From: JAUZRW01 sp964549915
GTDB taxonomy: Bacteria; Chloroflexota; Anaerolineae; Aggregatilineales; Phototrophicaceae
Length of the DNA stretch: 64,000 bases
Assembly (NCBI GenBank): GCA_964549915.1
Contig: CAZJWX010000007.1
Location: 1-64,000 of the forward strand
Reading direction: 5' to 3'
In this document: positions 1-8,370 of the stretch, piece after piece
Position numbering within the stretch: position 1 is the first letter of the stretch
Layout of the letters: every line of letters begins with the position of its first letter
Position numbers and translations under genes: made by a program
Notes under the pieces: model-generated
What the model saw: the letters and a program-made list of their open reading frames with translations, nothing else
Database searches by the model: none
Told to the model about the DNA's origin: nothing

Positions 1-71
1 TCTCTCCACTACACATTACCAACTTTCTTTCATTTTTGAAGCGATTGCCCTGGCCCCACCCGTGTTTGCCG

Positions 72-100
72 TTGCCCACGTTTGGCCTTAAGATTATAAT
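72..100 (+). promoter_or_regulatory. Sigma70-type promoter
   Basis: TTGCCC at 72-77 and TATAAT at 95-100 are separated by 17 bp. The transcription start would be near 106, so translation cannot start at the in-frame TTG at 100; this supports the GTG at 136 as the start of the zinc-ribbon/FHA gene. Confidence 0.6.
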
Positions 101-135
101 TGTGCAACATCAAGCAGCTCACCTGGGAGGGCAAT

Positions 136-642
136 GTGACGAAGTGTCCAAATTGTGGTCATGAGAACCTTGAGACTGCGACCATTTGTGACCGATGTGG
201 TTGGCTGCTGGAGACGGCTCCGGTGAACACTCGGACACGCCGCTATGAAGATACCGATTACGAAGAAGGGACGCCCAAATGGGGATCGGCTCGCTTCAAC
301 GGTGCGATGCACCTGATTCTCAATGTGGTGGAAGGCGAAGGCCAATACGTCTTCAACGCCAACGAAATCGACGAAGTGATCATTGGGCGCAGAGACCCCA
401 ACAGCGATGAAGCGCCCCCGGTAGACCTGACGGACGCTAATGGCCTGGAAAAAGGTGTCTCGCGCAAGCACGCACGCATCGTGCGCCGTGATGGTGCCCT
501 GCATATCGTGGATAACGACAGCGCCAACGGCACCTTCCTCAATGGGCAGCGCCTGGTGGCGCAGCAACCGCGCATCCTCCGCGACGGGGATGACATTCGC
601 CTGGGGCATCTCGTCGTACGTGTGACCTTCGCCCCGGCATAA
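136..642 (+). CDS. Zinc-ribbon FHA domain protein
   Basis: A 168-residue cytoplasmic protein. Residues 4-21 form a zinc ribbon (CPNC and CDRC, Cys 4, 7, 18, 21). The rest is a forkhead-associated domain, recognisable by the GRRD loop, the SRKH phosphopeptide-binding motif and the SANGT turn. FHA domains bind phosphothreonine peptides, so it is probably a target or adaptor of Ser/Thr kinases such as the one at 34.9 kb. The GTG start at 136 has GGGAGG five bases upstream and lies downstream of the promoter at 72-100; an earlier TTG at 100 overlaps the -10 box. The ECF sigma gene follows 110 bp downstream on the same strand. Confidence 0.85.
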   Translation: MTKCPNCGHENLETATICDRCGWLLETAPVNTRTRRYEDTDYEEGTPKWGSARFNGAMHLILNVVEGEGQYVFNANEIDEVIIGRRDPNSDEAPPVDLTDANGLEKGVSRKHARIVRRDGALHIVDNDSANGTFLNGQRLVAQQPRILRDGDDIRLGHLVVRVTFAPA

Positions 643-752
643 TTGGCAGCCCACCGCGATGGCTGCCCTCATACGCTAGATACACGCCTCGTTCGCTGTG
701 CGCCTCGTTTGCAGCGAATGTCTTGATTAATATTGCGAGTAAACGGACGATC

Positions 753-1406
753 ATGGCGGACGAACGCACCAACGAAGAATGGCTGGCGGCACTGCGCAGC
801 AGCGGTAAGCAGCAGCAAGCCGCCCTGGAAGACCTACGCAAGCGCCTGCACCGCAGCATCTACTACTACCTCAGCCAGGATCGCAGCGACCTGCGCGACC
901 TCGCCACCAAGGAATTGCAATCAATGGCGGGGGATATGGCGCAAGATGCCGTGCTGCGCGTGATCGATAACCTGGATTCGTTCCGGGGGGAAAGTCGCTT
1001 CACCACCTGGGCGAACAAAATCGCCGTCCGGCTGGCGATCAGCACCCTTCGACGCGCCCGCTACAAGAACTTCAGCCTGGATCAACTGACCGCTGATGGG
1101 GATTTCATCGCCGCCAAATCCAACCTCATCTCGGATGCCCCGCCCAGCCCGGAACAATCCGCCGAGCGCGATGACGTGTTGCAGAAGATCGATGCGGCCT
1201 TCAAAGAAGCGCTCACAGAGCGGCAGTATCAGGCACTGGTGGCCGTGACGCTGGACGGCGTGCCGATGGATGTCGTCGCCGAGCGCATGGGCACCAACCG
1301 CAACGCCCTCTACAAACTGATCCACGATGCACGACGCAAATTGAAAGCCCACCTGGAAAGCCAGGGACTCAGCACTAACTACATGATGAAGCTCTTCGAG
1401 CGCTGA
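753..1406 (+). CDS. ECF-type RNA polymerase sigma factor
   Basis: A 217-residue sigma-70 family protein. Sigma region 2 spans roughly residues 25-110 and contains the FRGESRFTTWANKIA helix that melts and contacts the -10 element. Region 4 spans roughly 145-205, with the LTERQYQAL motif and a helix-turn-helix ending in LYKLIHDARRKLK. There is no region 3, as expected for the extracytoplasmic-function group. The ATG at 753 is preferred over an in-frame TTG at 723, although its ribosome-binding site is weak. No anti-sigma gene is adjacent; the FHA protein upstream may take part in its control, which is inference. Confidence 0.88.
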   Translation: MADERTNEEWLAALRSSGKQQQAALEDLRKRLHRSIYYYLSQDRSDLRDLATKELQSMAGDMAQDAVLRVIDNLDSFRGESRFTTWANKIAVRLAISTLRRARYKNFSLDQLTADGDFIAAKSNLISDAPPSPEQSAERDDVLQKIDAAFKEALTERQYQALVAVTLDGVPMDVVAERMGTNRNALYKLIHDARRKLKAHLESQGLSTNYMMKLFER

Positions 1407-1504
1407 TAGCGCTGCGGGGGCGAACAACGCCACAGAGGATGCGGCGCGGTGCGGCAGTCAGATGCGGCCTGCACCCGACTGCCGTATTCGTACTGGGGCA
1501 GCGG

Positions 1505-2737
1505 TCAGCCGCAGCCGCCGCTGGAGGGGCCACGCCTGGCCTGCAATTCGACCTTCTGCTCGAAGTCGATGCCCGCGAAGACATCCGGGTTCGGATTCGC
1601 CGCCGGATAGCGCGAGCCGAGCGCCGAGGGCAGCGCATAAGCCAGGGTATCTTGCGGCACATCCGCCACATGATACGTCTGCTGGAACTCGTCACCGCTG
1701 AAGGTCGCCAGCCAGTTATTGACACCGCCTTCCAGCACATAGACATTGGGCACGCTCTGCGCGGTCAGGATGCGCCAGGCTTCCGTCGCGGCGGCTTCGT
1801 CATTGCTCATCACCACGAAGAGCGTGCTGGCATCGGCTTCCAGCAGCAATTCTTCGGAATAAGCTGGAATATCGTCCAGCGGCACATGCACCGAGTCGAG
1901 TATGTGGAAGAGGTTGTAGTCCGTCTCGCCGCGCACATCAATCAACTGCACCGCCAGCTTGGGATCGGCAATCAGGCTGAGGATTTCCGCCGGATGCGCG
2001 TAAATGGCGCGTTCTTCCAGCCGCTGCTGCTGTTCCGTCATGGTGTTCCACTTGTCATCCACCGTCGGCTGACCGATGAGCAGCACGCCCACCGCCGCCA
2101 CGATGATGCCAGCAGCCGCGCCGAAGCGCCACTTGCCGAACTTGCGCGTATCCATGCCGCCGATGACGCGCTCGGAGAGTTCGGCCACGCCGAAGACCGC
2201 CACCGCCGCAGCTACGATCAGCAGCACCAGCACACCCGCCTCGACGTTGAACAAGTCCATCAGGGTGAAGCGCCCCATATAGGACGAGTGCCAGAATTGC
2301 TCGTAAGAGCCGACCGTCTCGCCGAAGAGGAAGATGCCCACGAAGACGCCGCCGACGAAGAAAATGCCGTCTAGCTTGCCCGTCGCCGCCGAGACCAGCG
2401 ACGTACCGGGGCAGAAGCCGCCGACGATGAAGCCGACGCCCATGATGAGACCGCCGATAATCCCCGGCCAGAGGTAGGTCGGGTTGACCCAGATCAGGTT
2501 ATAGTCCAGCAAGCCCAGGCCGCTGGCGGCGAAGACCAGCACCATCGCCGTGATGATGGCGCCGAACATGACTTTGAGCACCGTCCATTCTTTGAAGTAG
2601 AATTGTGCGGCGAGCTTGGTCGATTTGCCGAAGCCTGCGATTTCCAGCACATAGCCGAAGGCGAAGCCAATCGCCAGATAGACCAGGTAGGAAGGCCAAT
2701 GACCCAGTAGTTCTTCCAGTGGGAGTGGGAAGGGCAT
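1505..2737 (-). CDS. YeeE/YedE transporter half fused to rhodanese-like domain
   Basis: A 410-residue membrane protein. The N-terminal part has several hydrophobic segments and the GGFCPGTS motif of the YeeE/YedE (DUF395, TsuA-like) thiosulfate or sulfur-compound uptake family. The C-terminal 130 residues are a rhodanese fold (LIDVRGETDYNLFHI, VYVLEGGVNNW), but the active-site loop reads VVMSNDE: Ser311 (codon 1805-1807) stands where the persulfide-forming Cys should be. The protein ends in RGPSSGGCG, so a Cys is the penultimate residue. AAGGAAG lies upstream of the ATG. It starts 20 bp after the companion half-transporter, forming an operon. Likely role: sulfur-compound import and delivery. 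Confidence 0.88.
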   Translation of the reverse strand: MPFPLPLEELLGHWPSYLVYLAIGFAFGYVLEIAGFGKSTKLAAQFYFKEWTVLKVMFGAIITAMVLVFAASGLGLLDYNLIWVNPTYLWPGIIGGLIMGVGFIVGGFCPGTSLVSAATGKLDGIFFVGGVFVGIFLFGETVGSYEQFWHSSYMGRFTLMDLFNVEAGVLVLLIVAAAVAVFGVAELSERVIGGMDTRKFGKWRFGAAAGIIVAAVGVLLIGQPTVDDKWNTMTEQQQRLEERAIYAHPAEILSLIADPKLAVQLIDVRGETDYNLFHILDSVHVPLDDIPAYSEELLLEADASTLFVVMSNDEAAATEAWRILTAQSVPNVYVLEGGVNNWLATFSGDEFQQTYHVADVPQDTLAYALPSALGSRYPAANPNPDVFAGIDFEQKVELQARRGPSSGGCG

Positions 2738-2757
2738 GATTCAGCTTCCTTTCTGGC

Positions 2758-3339
2758 TCAGAGCCATAACTTGCGTACGAAGAAGGCCAGCGCATAGGCT
2801 CCGGCGAAGACAGCGAACATGAACGCCCAACTGCCTACCGAAAGCACCGCCCCGCCAGAGAGCGCCTGCCCCGATGTGCAGCCACGCGCCAAGCGTGCAC
2901 CGTAGCCCATCGCGATGCCACCCAGGAAGGCCATCGTCCAGCGTGTGCTCCGGCTGATGCTGGGGCCTTTGACCGTCTCGAAACGGAGGCGACCATTGCG
3001 CCAGCCAGAGATGAACCCGCCCAGCACCGTCCCCAGCGTCAGGAAGACGATCCAGCTATCGAGGGGGTTTTTGTCGCCGCCCGCCATGTCGATCAAGTAA
3101 GGGACGTTATCGACGTGTCCCGGTGCGATTGCGTCTTCGACCACGACCAGCACGCGGTTGAGGCCGCCCGAAGCGCCGAGTCCGCTGCCCGTGATGAAAA
3201 ACGCCAGGAAGAGTACGACTCCCAACAGAATCGCCGCCAGATAGGGATTCACATAGGGTCTCGCCTGTGACGCGCTGGCGGCTTCCTGCGAGTCCGCTGG
3301 CGCGGTGTTTTGTTGCATGGTCGGATTGATGCTTGCCAT
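2758..3339 (-). CDS. YeeE/YedE family transporter half
   Basis: A 193-residue membrane protein with about four to five hydrophobic segments and the second signature of the sulf_transp family, LARGCTSGQALSGG. In this family the two signatures (GC-S-G-Q and G-CPGT) are usually found in one chain or in two adjacent half-size genes; here they are split between this gene and the following rhodanese fusion. A GAGGAGACAGGTAC stretch precedes the ATG. It is the first gene of a two-gene operon and lies downstream of the cytochrome operon, which points to thiosulfate or sulfane-sulfur uptake for that chain. Confidence 0.85.
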   Translation of the reverse strand: MASINPTMQQNTAPADSQEAASASQARPYVNPYLAAILLGVVLFLAFFITGSGLGASGGLNRVLVVVEDAIAPGHVDNVPYLIDMAGGDKNPLDSWIVFLTLGTVLGGFISGWRNGRLRFETVKGPSISRSTRWTMAFLGGIAMGYGARLARGCTSGQALSGGAVLSVGSWAFMFAVFAGAYALAFFVRKLWL

Positions 3340-3652
3340 GTACCTGTCTCCTCACTCCGTGTTTTGTACCCATTGTCTTGCAACCCCACCCCCACTCCGA
3401 CTTCAAGGAGGGGGCTAACAGAACTCCGTGAACAACCGCCCCTGGATTCGGGGGAAGTGGCTGGCGAAGCCAGTCGGAGGGGGTATAGGTTCTGCGATAA
3501 AGTGCGTTTTTGGCCCTCATCCCCCGCCCCCATCTCCCGAACGCTGGGAGAAGGGGAGAAAGACGCTTTGGAAGTCTTTCTCCTGGCCGCGAAGCAGCGG
3601 TTGCCAGAGGGATTTAGGGTAAGGGCTGGATTCGCCAACAACATCTGTTTGA
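3340..3652. other. Intergenic region with GC-rich inverted repeats
   Basis: This 313-bp gap holds no convincing gene. It contains CTCCGACT at 3395-3402 and its complement AGTCGGAG at 3472-3479, flanked by C-runs and G-runs that extend the pairing, a small CTGGC/GCCAG hairpin at 3461-3473, and a C-rich/G-rich hairpin at about 3520-3560. Such cytosine-rich hairpin blocks recur elsewhere in the window. It separates the cytochrome operon from the YeeE operon and may act as a terminator or mRNA-processing region. Confidence 0.45.
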
Positions 3653-6211
3653 TCAGTCCCCCGTCGCAGGCTGCTGCACATGCTCGCCCGATCCATGCGT
3701 CTCGACCTCATCCCAGCCGAAGATCATGGCGCGGATATTCGCCAGCGGCGTGTGTCCGGTCGTGGTCATGTAGACGTGCAGGACGATGAAGCTCGCCAGC
3801 AGCCACGCGATCAGCGTGTGGAACGGAGCCAGGAAGGGCAGCCCGCCGAAGAAATCCGTCACGCCGGGGAAGTGCTGCGCACCCCACATCAGCGCACCCG
3901 TGATGACTTGTAGCGGCAGCAACACATTCAGCAGGCCGAAGTAGGTCAACTGCTGGATGGGATTCAGCTTGCGTTCCGGCGTCTTCTCGATCGGATGCGG
4001 CTCGCCCCGGAAGATGCCCCAGGCGTAGTACCGCGCCTGCGCGAACATCTGCCCGAAGAAGCCCTTCGGCTCCGGCAAGAACTGCTTGATCTCGCCGCTG
4101 ACCAGGTGATAGAAGGCCGCCAACGCCGCGTTGATGATCAGCACCAGGGCGAAGGCATTGTGGATCAACACCATCCAGCGGAAGCTGAGGAAGCCGAACA
4201 TGTGCGGTTTGTGGATCACGATGCCCGTGAAGATCAGCCCGAAGATCAGGGCGCTTTGCAGCCAGTGCCATTGGCGTTCGTAGATCGTATACATGTAAAC
4301 TTCGCGCAGTTGCGGCTCTTCCGGCGCGGGCATCCGGCGTGCAGCCAGCACGCGCAGCCCGCCGTGCACGAAGACGCCAGCCATCGTCGCCAGGAAGATC
4401 AGGATTCCCGCCCAATCGACCAGGGCAACGCTGTCATGCCCCAGGATGTAGAGATCAACGGGTTCCAGTTCAATTTCTGGCACCATCAGCAGGGCACCCG
4501 TATCGTCGGTTGCGAGCGTCGCACGGGTTTCGTCCAGCGTCAGTTCCGGCACCACGCCACCCGGCGTACGATCCGAGAGCGCGACGGCCTGGGCCAGGCG
4601 CGTCTCTTCCGTATGGCAGGTCGCACAGTCGCGGATCGCCCATTCGCCCTCCGTGACACCGTGATGGATTTCGTAGGTCTCGGTTTGCGCCACAATGCGC
4701 GGGTTCTCATGACCGAGTTCGACCAGATGCGCGGCAATGACGGCTTCTTCGGCGTCGGTATCCAGCAGCATCTCGTGGGTCTTCAGCGTGCCGTCCCCGT
4801 CCGTATCGAAGGCCGCGATCACATCGGCGTGGTAAGTGCCGTTGGCGAAGTATGCCGCGCGCAGGTCATCTTCCGGCACGGGAGTGCCCTCTTCGCCGGA
4901 AACCCAGTACCAGGCGCTCACGAGGTTATAAGGCGCGATTTTGCCTTCTTCGTCGGGCAGCAGCACCGGCTCGTACCCCGTGATGAGGTCGGGATCGCTT
5001 CCAGCGTCCACGCCTCGGAAGGTGCGCACGGGTTCGCCCCGCCCATCCAGCACCGTCCAATCCACCGACGCCAGCGCAGGAGCGTGCAACGTGGGGATGT
5101 GGCAGGTCTCGCACTGCATGGCCTGCATGTGCCGCTGCGGATAGGCCAGCCAGGTATGCGTCGATTCGGCATCGTGGCAGCTCGCACAATCGCGCATCGC
5201 TCCTTCGAAGTTCGAGAAGGCGTCGCTGTGTTGGGAGCTGTTGGCGAACTGGTGTACCGGGCGCTCCAGATAATCGCCGATTTCCATGCGGCGCGGGTCA
5301 AATTCCAGGTGATCCGGACGGCTGGCATCGCCTTCGACATAGAAGACCGGGTTATTCAGCGAATAGTGGCAGTCCACGCAGTTGACGACGCGCTCGGCGT
5401 GCACATCCCAGGAGCGAGCCAGTTCGGTCTTGTCTTCGATGTTCATGCCACTGTTGCTGATGCGCTGCGGCGAGAAGACCTGCCCTGTCGTGTAGGTCGT
5501 CCACTGGCGCATGTCATAGAGGTCGAAGGTCAGCGGAATCTGCGCATCTTCGCCCACGACGCCATGACACTGCCCACAGGCCGCGTCGCTCGGCTCAGCG
5601 ATGTTCACGTATTTCGTCAGCAGGTTGCCGTCTTCGTCGAAGGCATCCTGGTGGATGTTGCACCCCAGCGGACGCAAGTTGACGATGCCCGTGCCACAGA
5701 GCGTCCCCGAACTGCCCTGCGTCAGGCGTCCGGTCTCCAACGCCAGCACACGCGCTTGATTGTTGGCTCCTTCGTAGTGGCAGAGGAAACAATTCATCTC
5801 CACGCCGACTTCTTCGGCGGGGCCGCCGCCAACATGCCGCCAACCCGCCTCGCGCACCCATTCGTCCATCGCGAGGTCTGGTTCCAGGTAGGTGATCGGG
5901 TTCCACTCGCCGTACCAGCCGTCTATCTCAGCGTGTGCGCTGTGTGAGGCGATGAAGTCCGTATCGTGGCAGGTGCCGCAGGTCTGCATCGCGCTGATGG
6001 GCTTGCCTGTTTCCAGCGCGTGATTGCCATCCGCATCCAGAATCGGGAAGGTCGGATGCAGCGGCGTGGGTTCGCTCTCTTCAACGGGGGCATTCGCTGC
6101 TTCTTCCTGCGCCAACACCAGGCTGTCCGTCAGGATGAAGGCCGCCAGCAGCAGGAAGGCGATCCCTGCCGAGAAGAAGAGCGGAACGAGCTTTCGCAGC
6201 GCGATCATCAC
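3653..6211 (-). CDS. Seven-haem cytochrome c fused to membrane cytochrome b
   Basis: An 852-residue protein with an N-terminal signal or anchor segment (residues about 5-35). Seven CxxCH haem-attachment motifs begin at Cys 78, 141, 212, 278, 342, 367 and 529. An EF-hand-like loop DTDGDGTLKTHE lies at 469-480. From about residue 590 the chain becomes a membrane domain of about five helices with histidines in HWLQ, HNAF, FHTL and LHVYM, like di-haem cytochromes b of hydrogenase, formate dehydrogenase and thiosulfate reductase. Likely a quinol dehydrogenase passing electrons to the octahaem protein encoded just upstream, whose stop codon overlaps this ATG. The extracytoplasmic location is inferred from the signal and haem motifs. 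Confidence 0.85.
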   Translation of the reverse strand: MMIALRKLVPLFFSAGIAFLLLAAFILTDSLVLAQEEAANAPVEESEPTPLHPTFPILDADGNHALETGKPISAMQTCGTCHDTDFIASHSAHAEIDGWYGEWNPITYLEPDLAMDEWVREAGWRHVGGGPAEEVGVEMNCFLCHYEGANNQARVLALETGRLTQGSSGTLCGTGIVNLRPLGCNIHQDAFDEDGNLLTKYVNIAEPSDAACGQCHGVVGEDAQIPLTFDLYDMRQWTTYTTGQVFSPQRISNSGMNIEDKTELARSWDVHAERVVNCVDCHYSLNNPVFYVEGDASRPDHLEFDPRRMEIGDYLERPVHQFANSSQHSDAFSNFEGAMRDCASCHDAESTHTWLAYPQRHMQAMQCETCHIPTLHAPALASVDWTVLDGRGEPVRTFRGVDAGSDPDLITGYEPVLLPDEEGKIAPYNLVSAWYWVSGEEGTPVPEDDLRAAYFANGTYHADVIAAFDTDGDGTLKTHEMLLDTDAEEAVIAAHLVELGHENPRIVAQTETYEIHHGVTEGEWAIRDCATCHTEETRLAQAVALSDRTPGGVVPELTLDETRATLATDDTGALLMVPEIELEPVDLYILGHDSVALVDWAGILIFLATMAGVFVHGGLRVLAARRMPAPEEPQLREVYMYTIYERQWHWLQSALIFGLIFTGIVIHKPHMFGFLSFRWMVLIHNAFALVLIINAALAAFYHLVSGEIKQFLPEPKGFFGQMFAQARYYAWGIFRGEPHPIEKTPERKLNPIQQLTYFGLLNVLLPLQVITGALMWGAQHFPGVTDFFGGLPFLAPFHTLIAWLLASFIVLHVYMTTTGHTPLANIRAMIFGWDEVETHGSGEHVQQPATGD

Positions 6212-7692
6212 TCACCTCCTTGCACAGTGGGTTCTTCCGCAACCTGCGGTACCGAACGGCTCCCCCAGGTGATCGGATCACCGTAATAGCCCAGGGCTTC
6301 CCAATCCATGCGACCCTCTTCGCTGTGGCAGTCGGTACATTGCAACGCATTTTCGCTCGGCTGTACCATGTGCGTCAGCGGCCAGTACATCGTCGTCTCG
6401 GCGAAGCCATAATTGCCGCTGTAGGGCAACCCCGCCATCTGAGCACCATTGCGCAGCGCCACATCCCAGTCGAAGAGCGACCAGAAGCCTTCCGGCCCGA
6501 CTGTATTGGGCTGCAAGAGGATGTTGTATTCGGTGTCGTAGGGTTGCAGCGCACGGTGAATCTTGAACGGCCAGATCATCGCCGTCGGGTCATCAATCGA
6601 ACCGAGCGGCTGATTGAGGGGCGTCGGCTGCGAAGGGTCGATGTGATCGCCGAGCAGGTAGCGCTCTGCCAGCCCGTTGTACCAGACGTAATCCGGCATG
6701 AAGTTCGACTCATACACGAATTCGCCCTTGATCGCGAGATATTCGTGGGCGTCCTCTTCGCGGTTCAGGTCCCCCGCCTGCGACCAATCCCAGATGATTT
6801 TCGTGGGATTGCGTACCGCGCCTTCGGGCACGTGGCAGGTCTGGCAGGCGACGGTATCCAGATGCGCGTACAGGCGCTCATCTTCATGGATGGTGCCGGG
6901 GGTGTGGCAGTCCGTGCAGTAAACCTGGTTGGCGTTGTCCACGCTCACACTGATCGAACGCCCCTGAATCTGATGATCTTCGGTCTGGTGGCAGTCGATG
7001 CACTGGAAGTCATAACGCCCCATGTGCACATCGACATTCTCGGTGGGGAAATACAGCGAGGTATCCAGGTCGCCGTGTTTCACGCCATCGCCGCCGCCGC
7101 CGTTGAAGTGGCAGCTTCCACAGGTCTCGCGCGACGGATAGCCCACGCTCTGGGCAGAGACCATCAAATCAACGCCTTCCACCGGGTAACCCGACGAGCC
7201 TTTCACGTACTGCCCGCTTGTATCGTGGCAGACGAGGCAATCGACGTTGGTCTCGGTCGCCACGTCGAAGTAGTCCTCACCGAGGTCGCTCGACCAGCCG
7301 TAGCCAGTGTGGCAGCGCGTGCAACCGTTCTCGTTGGACTGGATACCGATGCAGAAATTGTTGATGGTATTGGCCTTGCCCGTCGAGACGGGTTCATCGC
7401 GCCAGGAGACTTCCACAGCCGGAGCCTGCCACGTCCAATGAGTTGTCTGCATCACTTCATGGGAAGCGTCTTCATGGCAGCGCAAGCACTCTGCCGTGAC
7501 ATCTTCTGCGGTTTCCAGCGGCCCTTCGATCAGGTGCGTATGATCCGTCGATGCCACGCGCACTGGCACATGTGCCCAGGGATCATTTGCACCATCAGCG
7601 TTGGGGGCTGCCAACAACAAAACGGCTGCCACCAGGATGAACCCGGTTCCTAGCAGCCCAAATAACCAGATAAACCGATCACTTCTACGCAT
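6208..7692 (-). CDS. Octahaem cytochrome c, tetrathionate reductase (OTR) family
   Basis: A 494-residue exported protein with an N-terminal hydrophobic segment at residues 8-30. Eight CxxCH motifs begin at Cys 69, 124, 152, 191, 231, 259, 283 and 452. The stretch GKANTINNFCIGIQSNENGC followed by TRCHTGYGW is characteristic of the octahaem tetrathionate reductase family of Shewanella. Family members reduce tetrathionate, and in vitro nitrite and hydroxylamine, so the true substrate is open. GGAGTAGGAATAGG precedes the ATG. It is the second gene of the arsR-otr-cytochrome bc operon and overlaps the next gene by four bases, indicating translational coupling. Sulfur uptake genes nearby favour a sulfur-oxyanion substrate. 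Confidence 0.87.
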   Translation of the reverse strand: MRRSDRFIWLFGLLGTGFILVAAVLLLAAPNADGANDPWAHVPVRVASTDHTHLIEGPLETAEDVTAECLRCHEDASHEVMQTTHWTWQAPAVEVSWRDEPVSTGKANTINNFCIGIQSNENGCTRCHTGYGWSSDLGEDYFDVATETNVDCLVCHDTSGQYVKGSSGYPVEGVDLMVSAQSVGYPSRETCGSCHFNGGGGDGVKHGDLDTSLYFPTENVDVHMGRYDFQCIDCHQTEDHQIQGRSISVSVDNANQVYCTDCHTPGTIHEDERLYAHLDTVACQTCHVPEGAVRNPTKIIWDWSQAGDLNREEDAHEYLAIKGEFVYESNFMPDYVWYNGLAERYLLGDHIDPSQPTPLNQPLGSIDDPTAMIWPFKIHRALQPYDTEYNILLQPNTVGPEGFWSLFDWDVALRNGAQMAGLPYSGNYGFAETTMYWPLTHMVQPSENALQCTDCHSEEGRMDWEALGYYGDPITWGSRSVPQVAEEPTVQGGE

Positions 7693-7735
7693 TGCCTATT
7701 CCTACTCCATTCCGTTGCAGGAAATCGTCGTTCGG

Positions 7736-8065
7736 TCATTGCTCATCAAATTGACTCACCTGCTTGCGCAGCAGGTCTTGCGCCATCCCACGCATCGAAT
7801 CGAGGACGGTGATGATGCGGTCATCGGTGAGGCGGTAAATGCTGCTTCCGCCCTCCCGTTCGCAGCAAACGATGGCCCGCTGCCTGAGAATGCCCAGATG
7901 GCGCGATACGGTCGGCTGGGGGATGCTGAGCGCTTCTGCCAGCGCGTTCACGCTGCGCGGTTGCTCATGCAGCGCATACAGAAGCTGGATGCGCTTGGGG
8001 TCGCCCACAGCCTGGCAGATATTCCGGTGCAAAATCTGTAATTCATCGAGTGTTGGAATCGCCAC
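7736..8065 (-). CDS. ArsR/SmtB family transcriptional regulator
   Basis: A 109-residue winged-helix repressor. The recognition region reads VNALAEALSIPQPTVSRHLGILRQ and the wing REGGSSIYRL. Three cysteines are present, one in NICQAVGDPKR and a pair in AIVCCEREG, which could sense metals or reactive sulfur; the exact BigR/SqrR cysteine spacing is not evident. The GTG at 8065 is preferred because GGCGAGG lies just upstream and because a longer reading from 8173 would run through the palindromic operator at 8088-8109. It is the first gene of the operon containing both multihaem cytochromes, which it probably regulates together with itself. Confidence 0.88.
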   Translation of the reverse strand: MAIPTLDELQILHRNICQAVGDPKRIQLLYALHEQPRSVNALAEALSIPQPTVSRHLGILRQRAIVCCEREGGSSIYRLTDDRIITVLDSMRGMAQDLLRKQVSQFDEQ

Positions 8066-8087
8066 AATAGCCTCGCCAGAACCGAAC

Positions 8088-8109
8088 CATATTCGGATAT
8101 GTGAATATG
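8088..8109. promoter_or_regulatory. Palindromic operator for the ArsR-type regulator
   Basis: CATATTC at 8088-8094 and GAATATG at 8103-8109 form perfect seven-base arms; the centre also contains a symmetric ATAT, so nine of eleven base pairs are symmetric. The site lies 22 bp upstream of the arsR GTG, the usual position and composition of ArsR/SmtB operators. It also faces the divergent PPC-domain gene. Confidence 0.7.
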
Positions 8110-8370
8110 AGTAAATCGTAGCGCGAGAGTGGCGCGAGGGTGTAGAACAGGAGGCGGTATTCAATGATGACAAGTGTCACATCTGGCCTTCATTTTTCGT
8201 TTTGCAGCACGTTTGCAGCGTCTCTGCAGCTCCTCGACTGGCTCATAACAGGGGGCGAGACGCATTTCGACCAGCCGGAACAGACGATGACTGGCAAACC
8301 AATCCCCAACCCCGGCGTTCTCCCGTATACTAGGGCGTGTAGTTTGTCCGCTTCATCCAGGGAAATGCCC

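Noticed and set aside
1439..2374. Long plus-strand frame opposite the YeeE-rhodanese gene
   Set aside because: It is a shadow of a GC-rich gene: low-complexity Arg/His/Ala-rich sequence, no ribosome-binding site; the minus-strand protein has clear motifs.
3995..5947. 650-codon open frame antisense to the multihaem cytochrome gene
   Set aside because: The minus-strand reading has seven CxxCH motifs and a membrane domain; the antisense frame has no recognisable domain.
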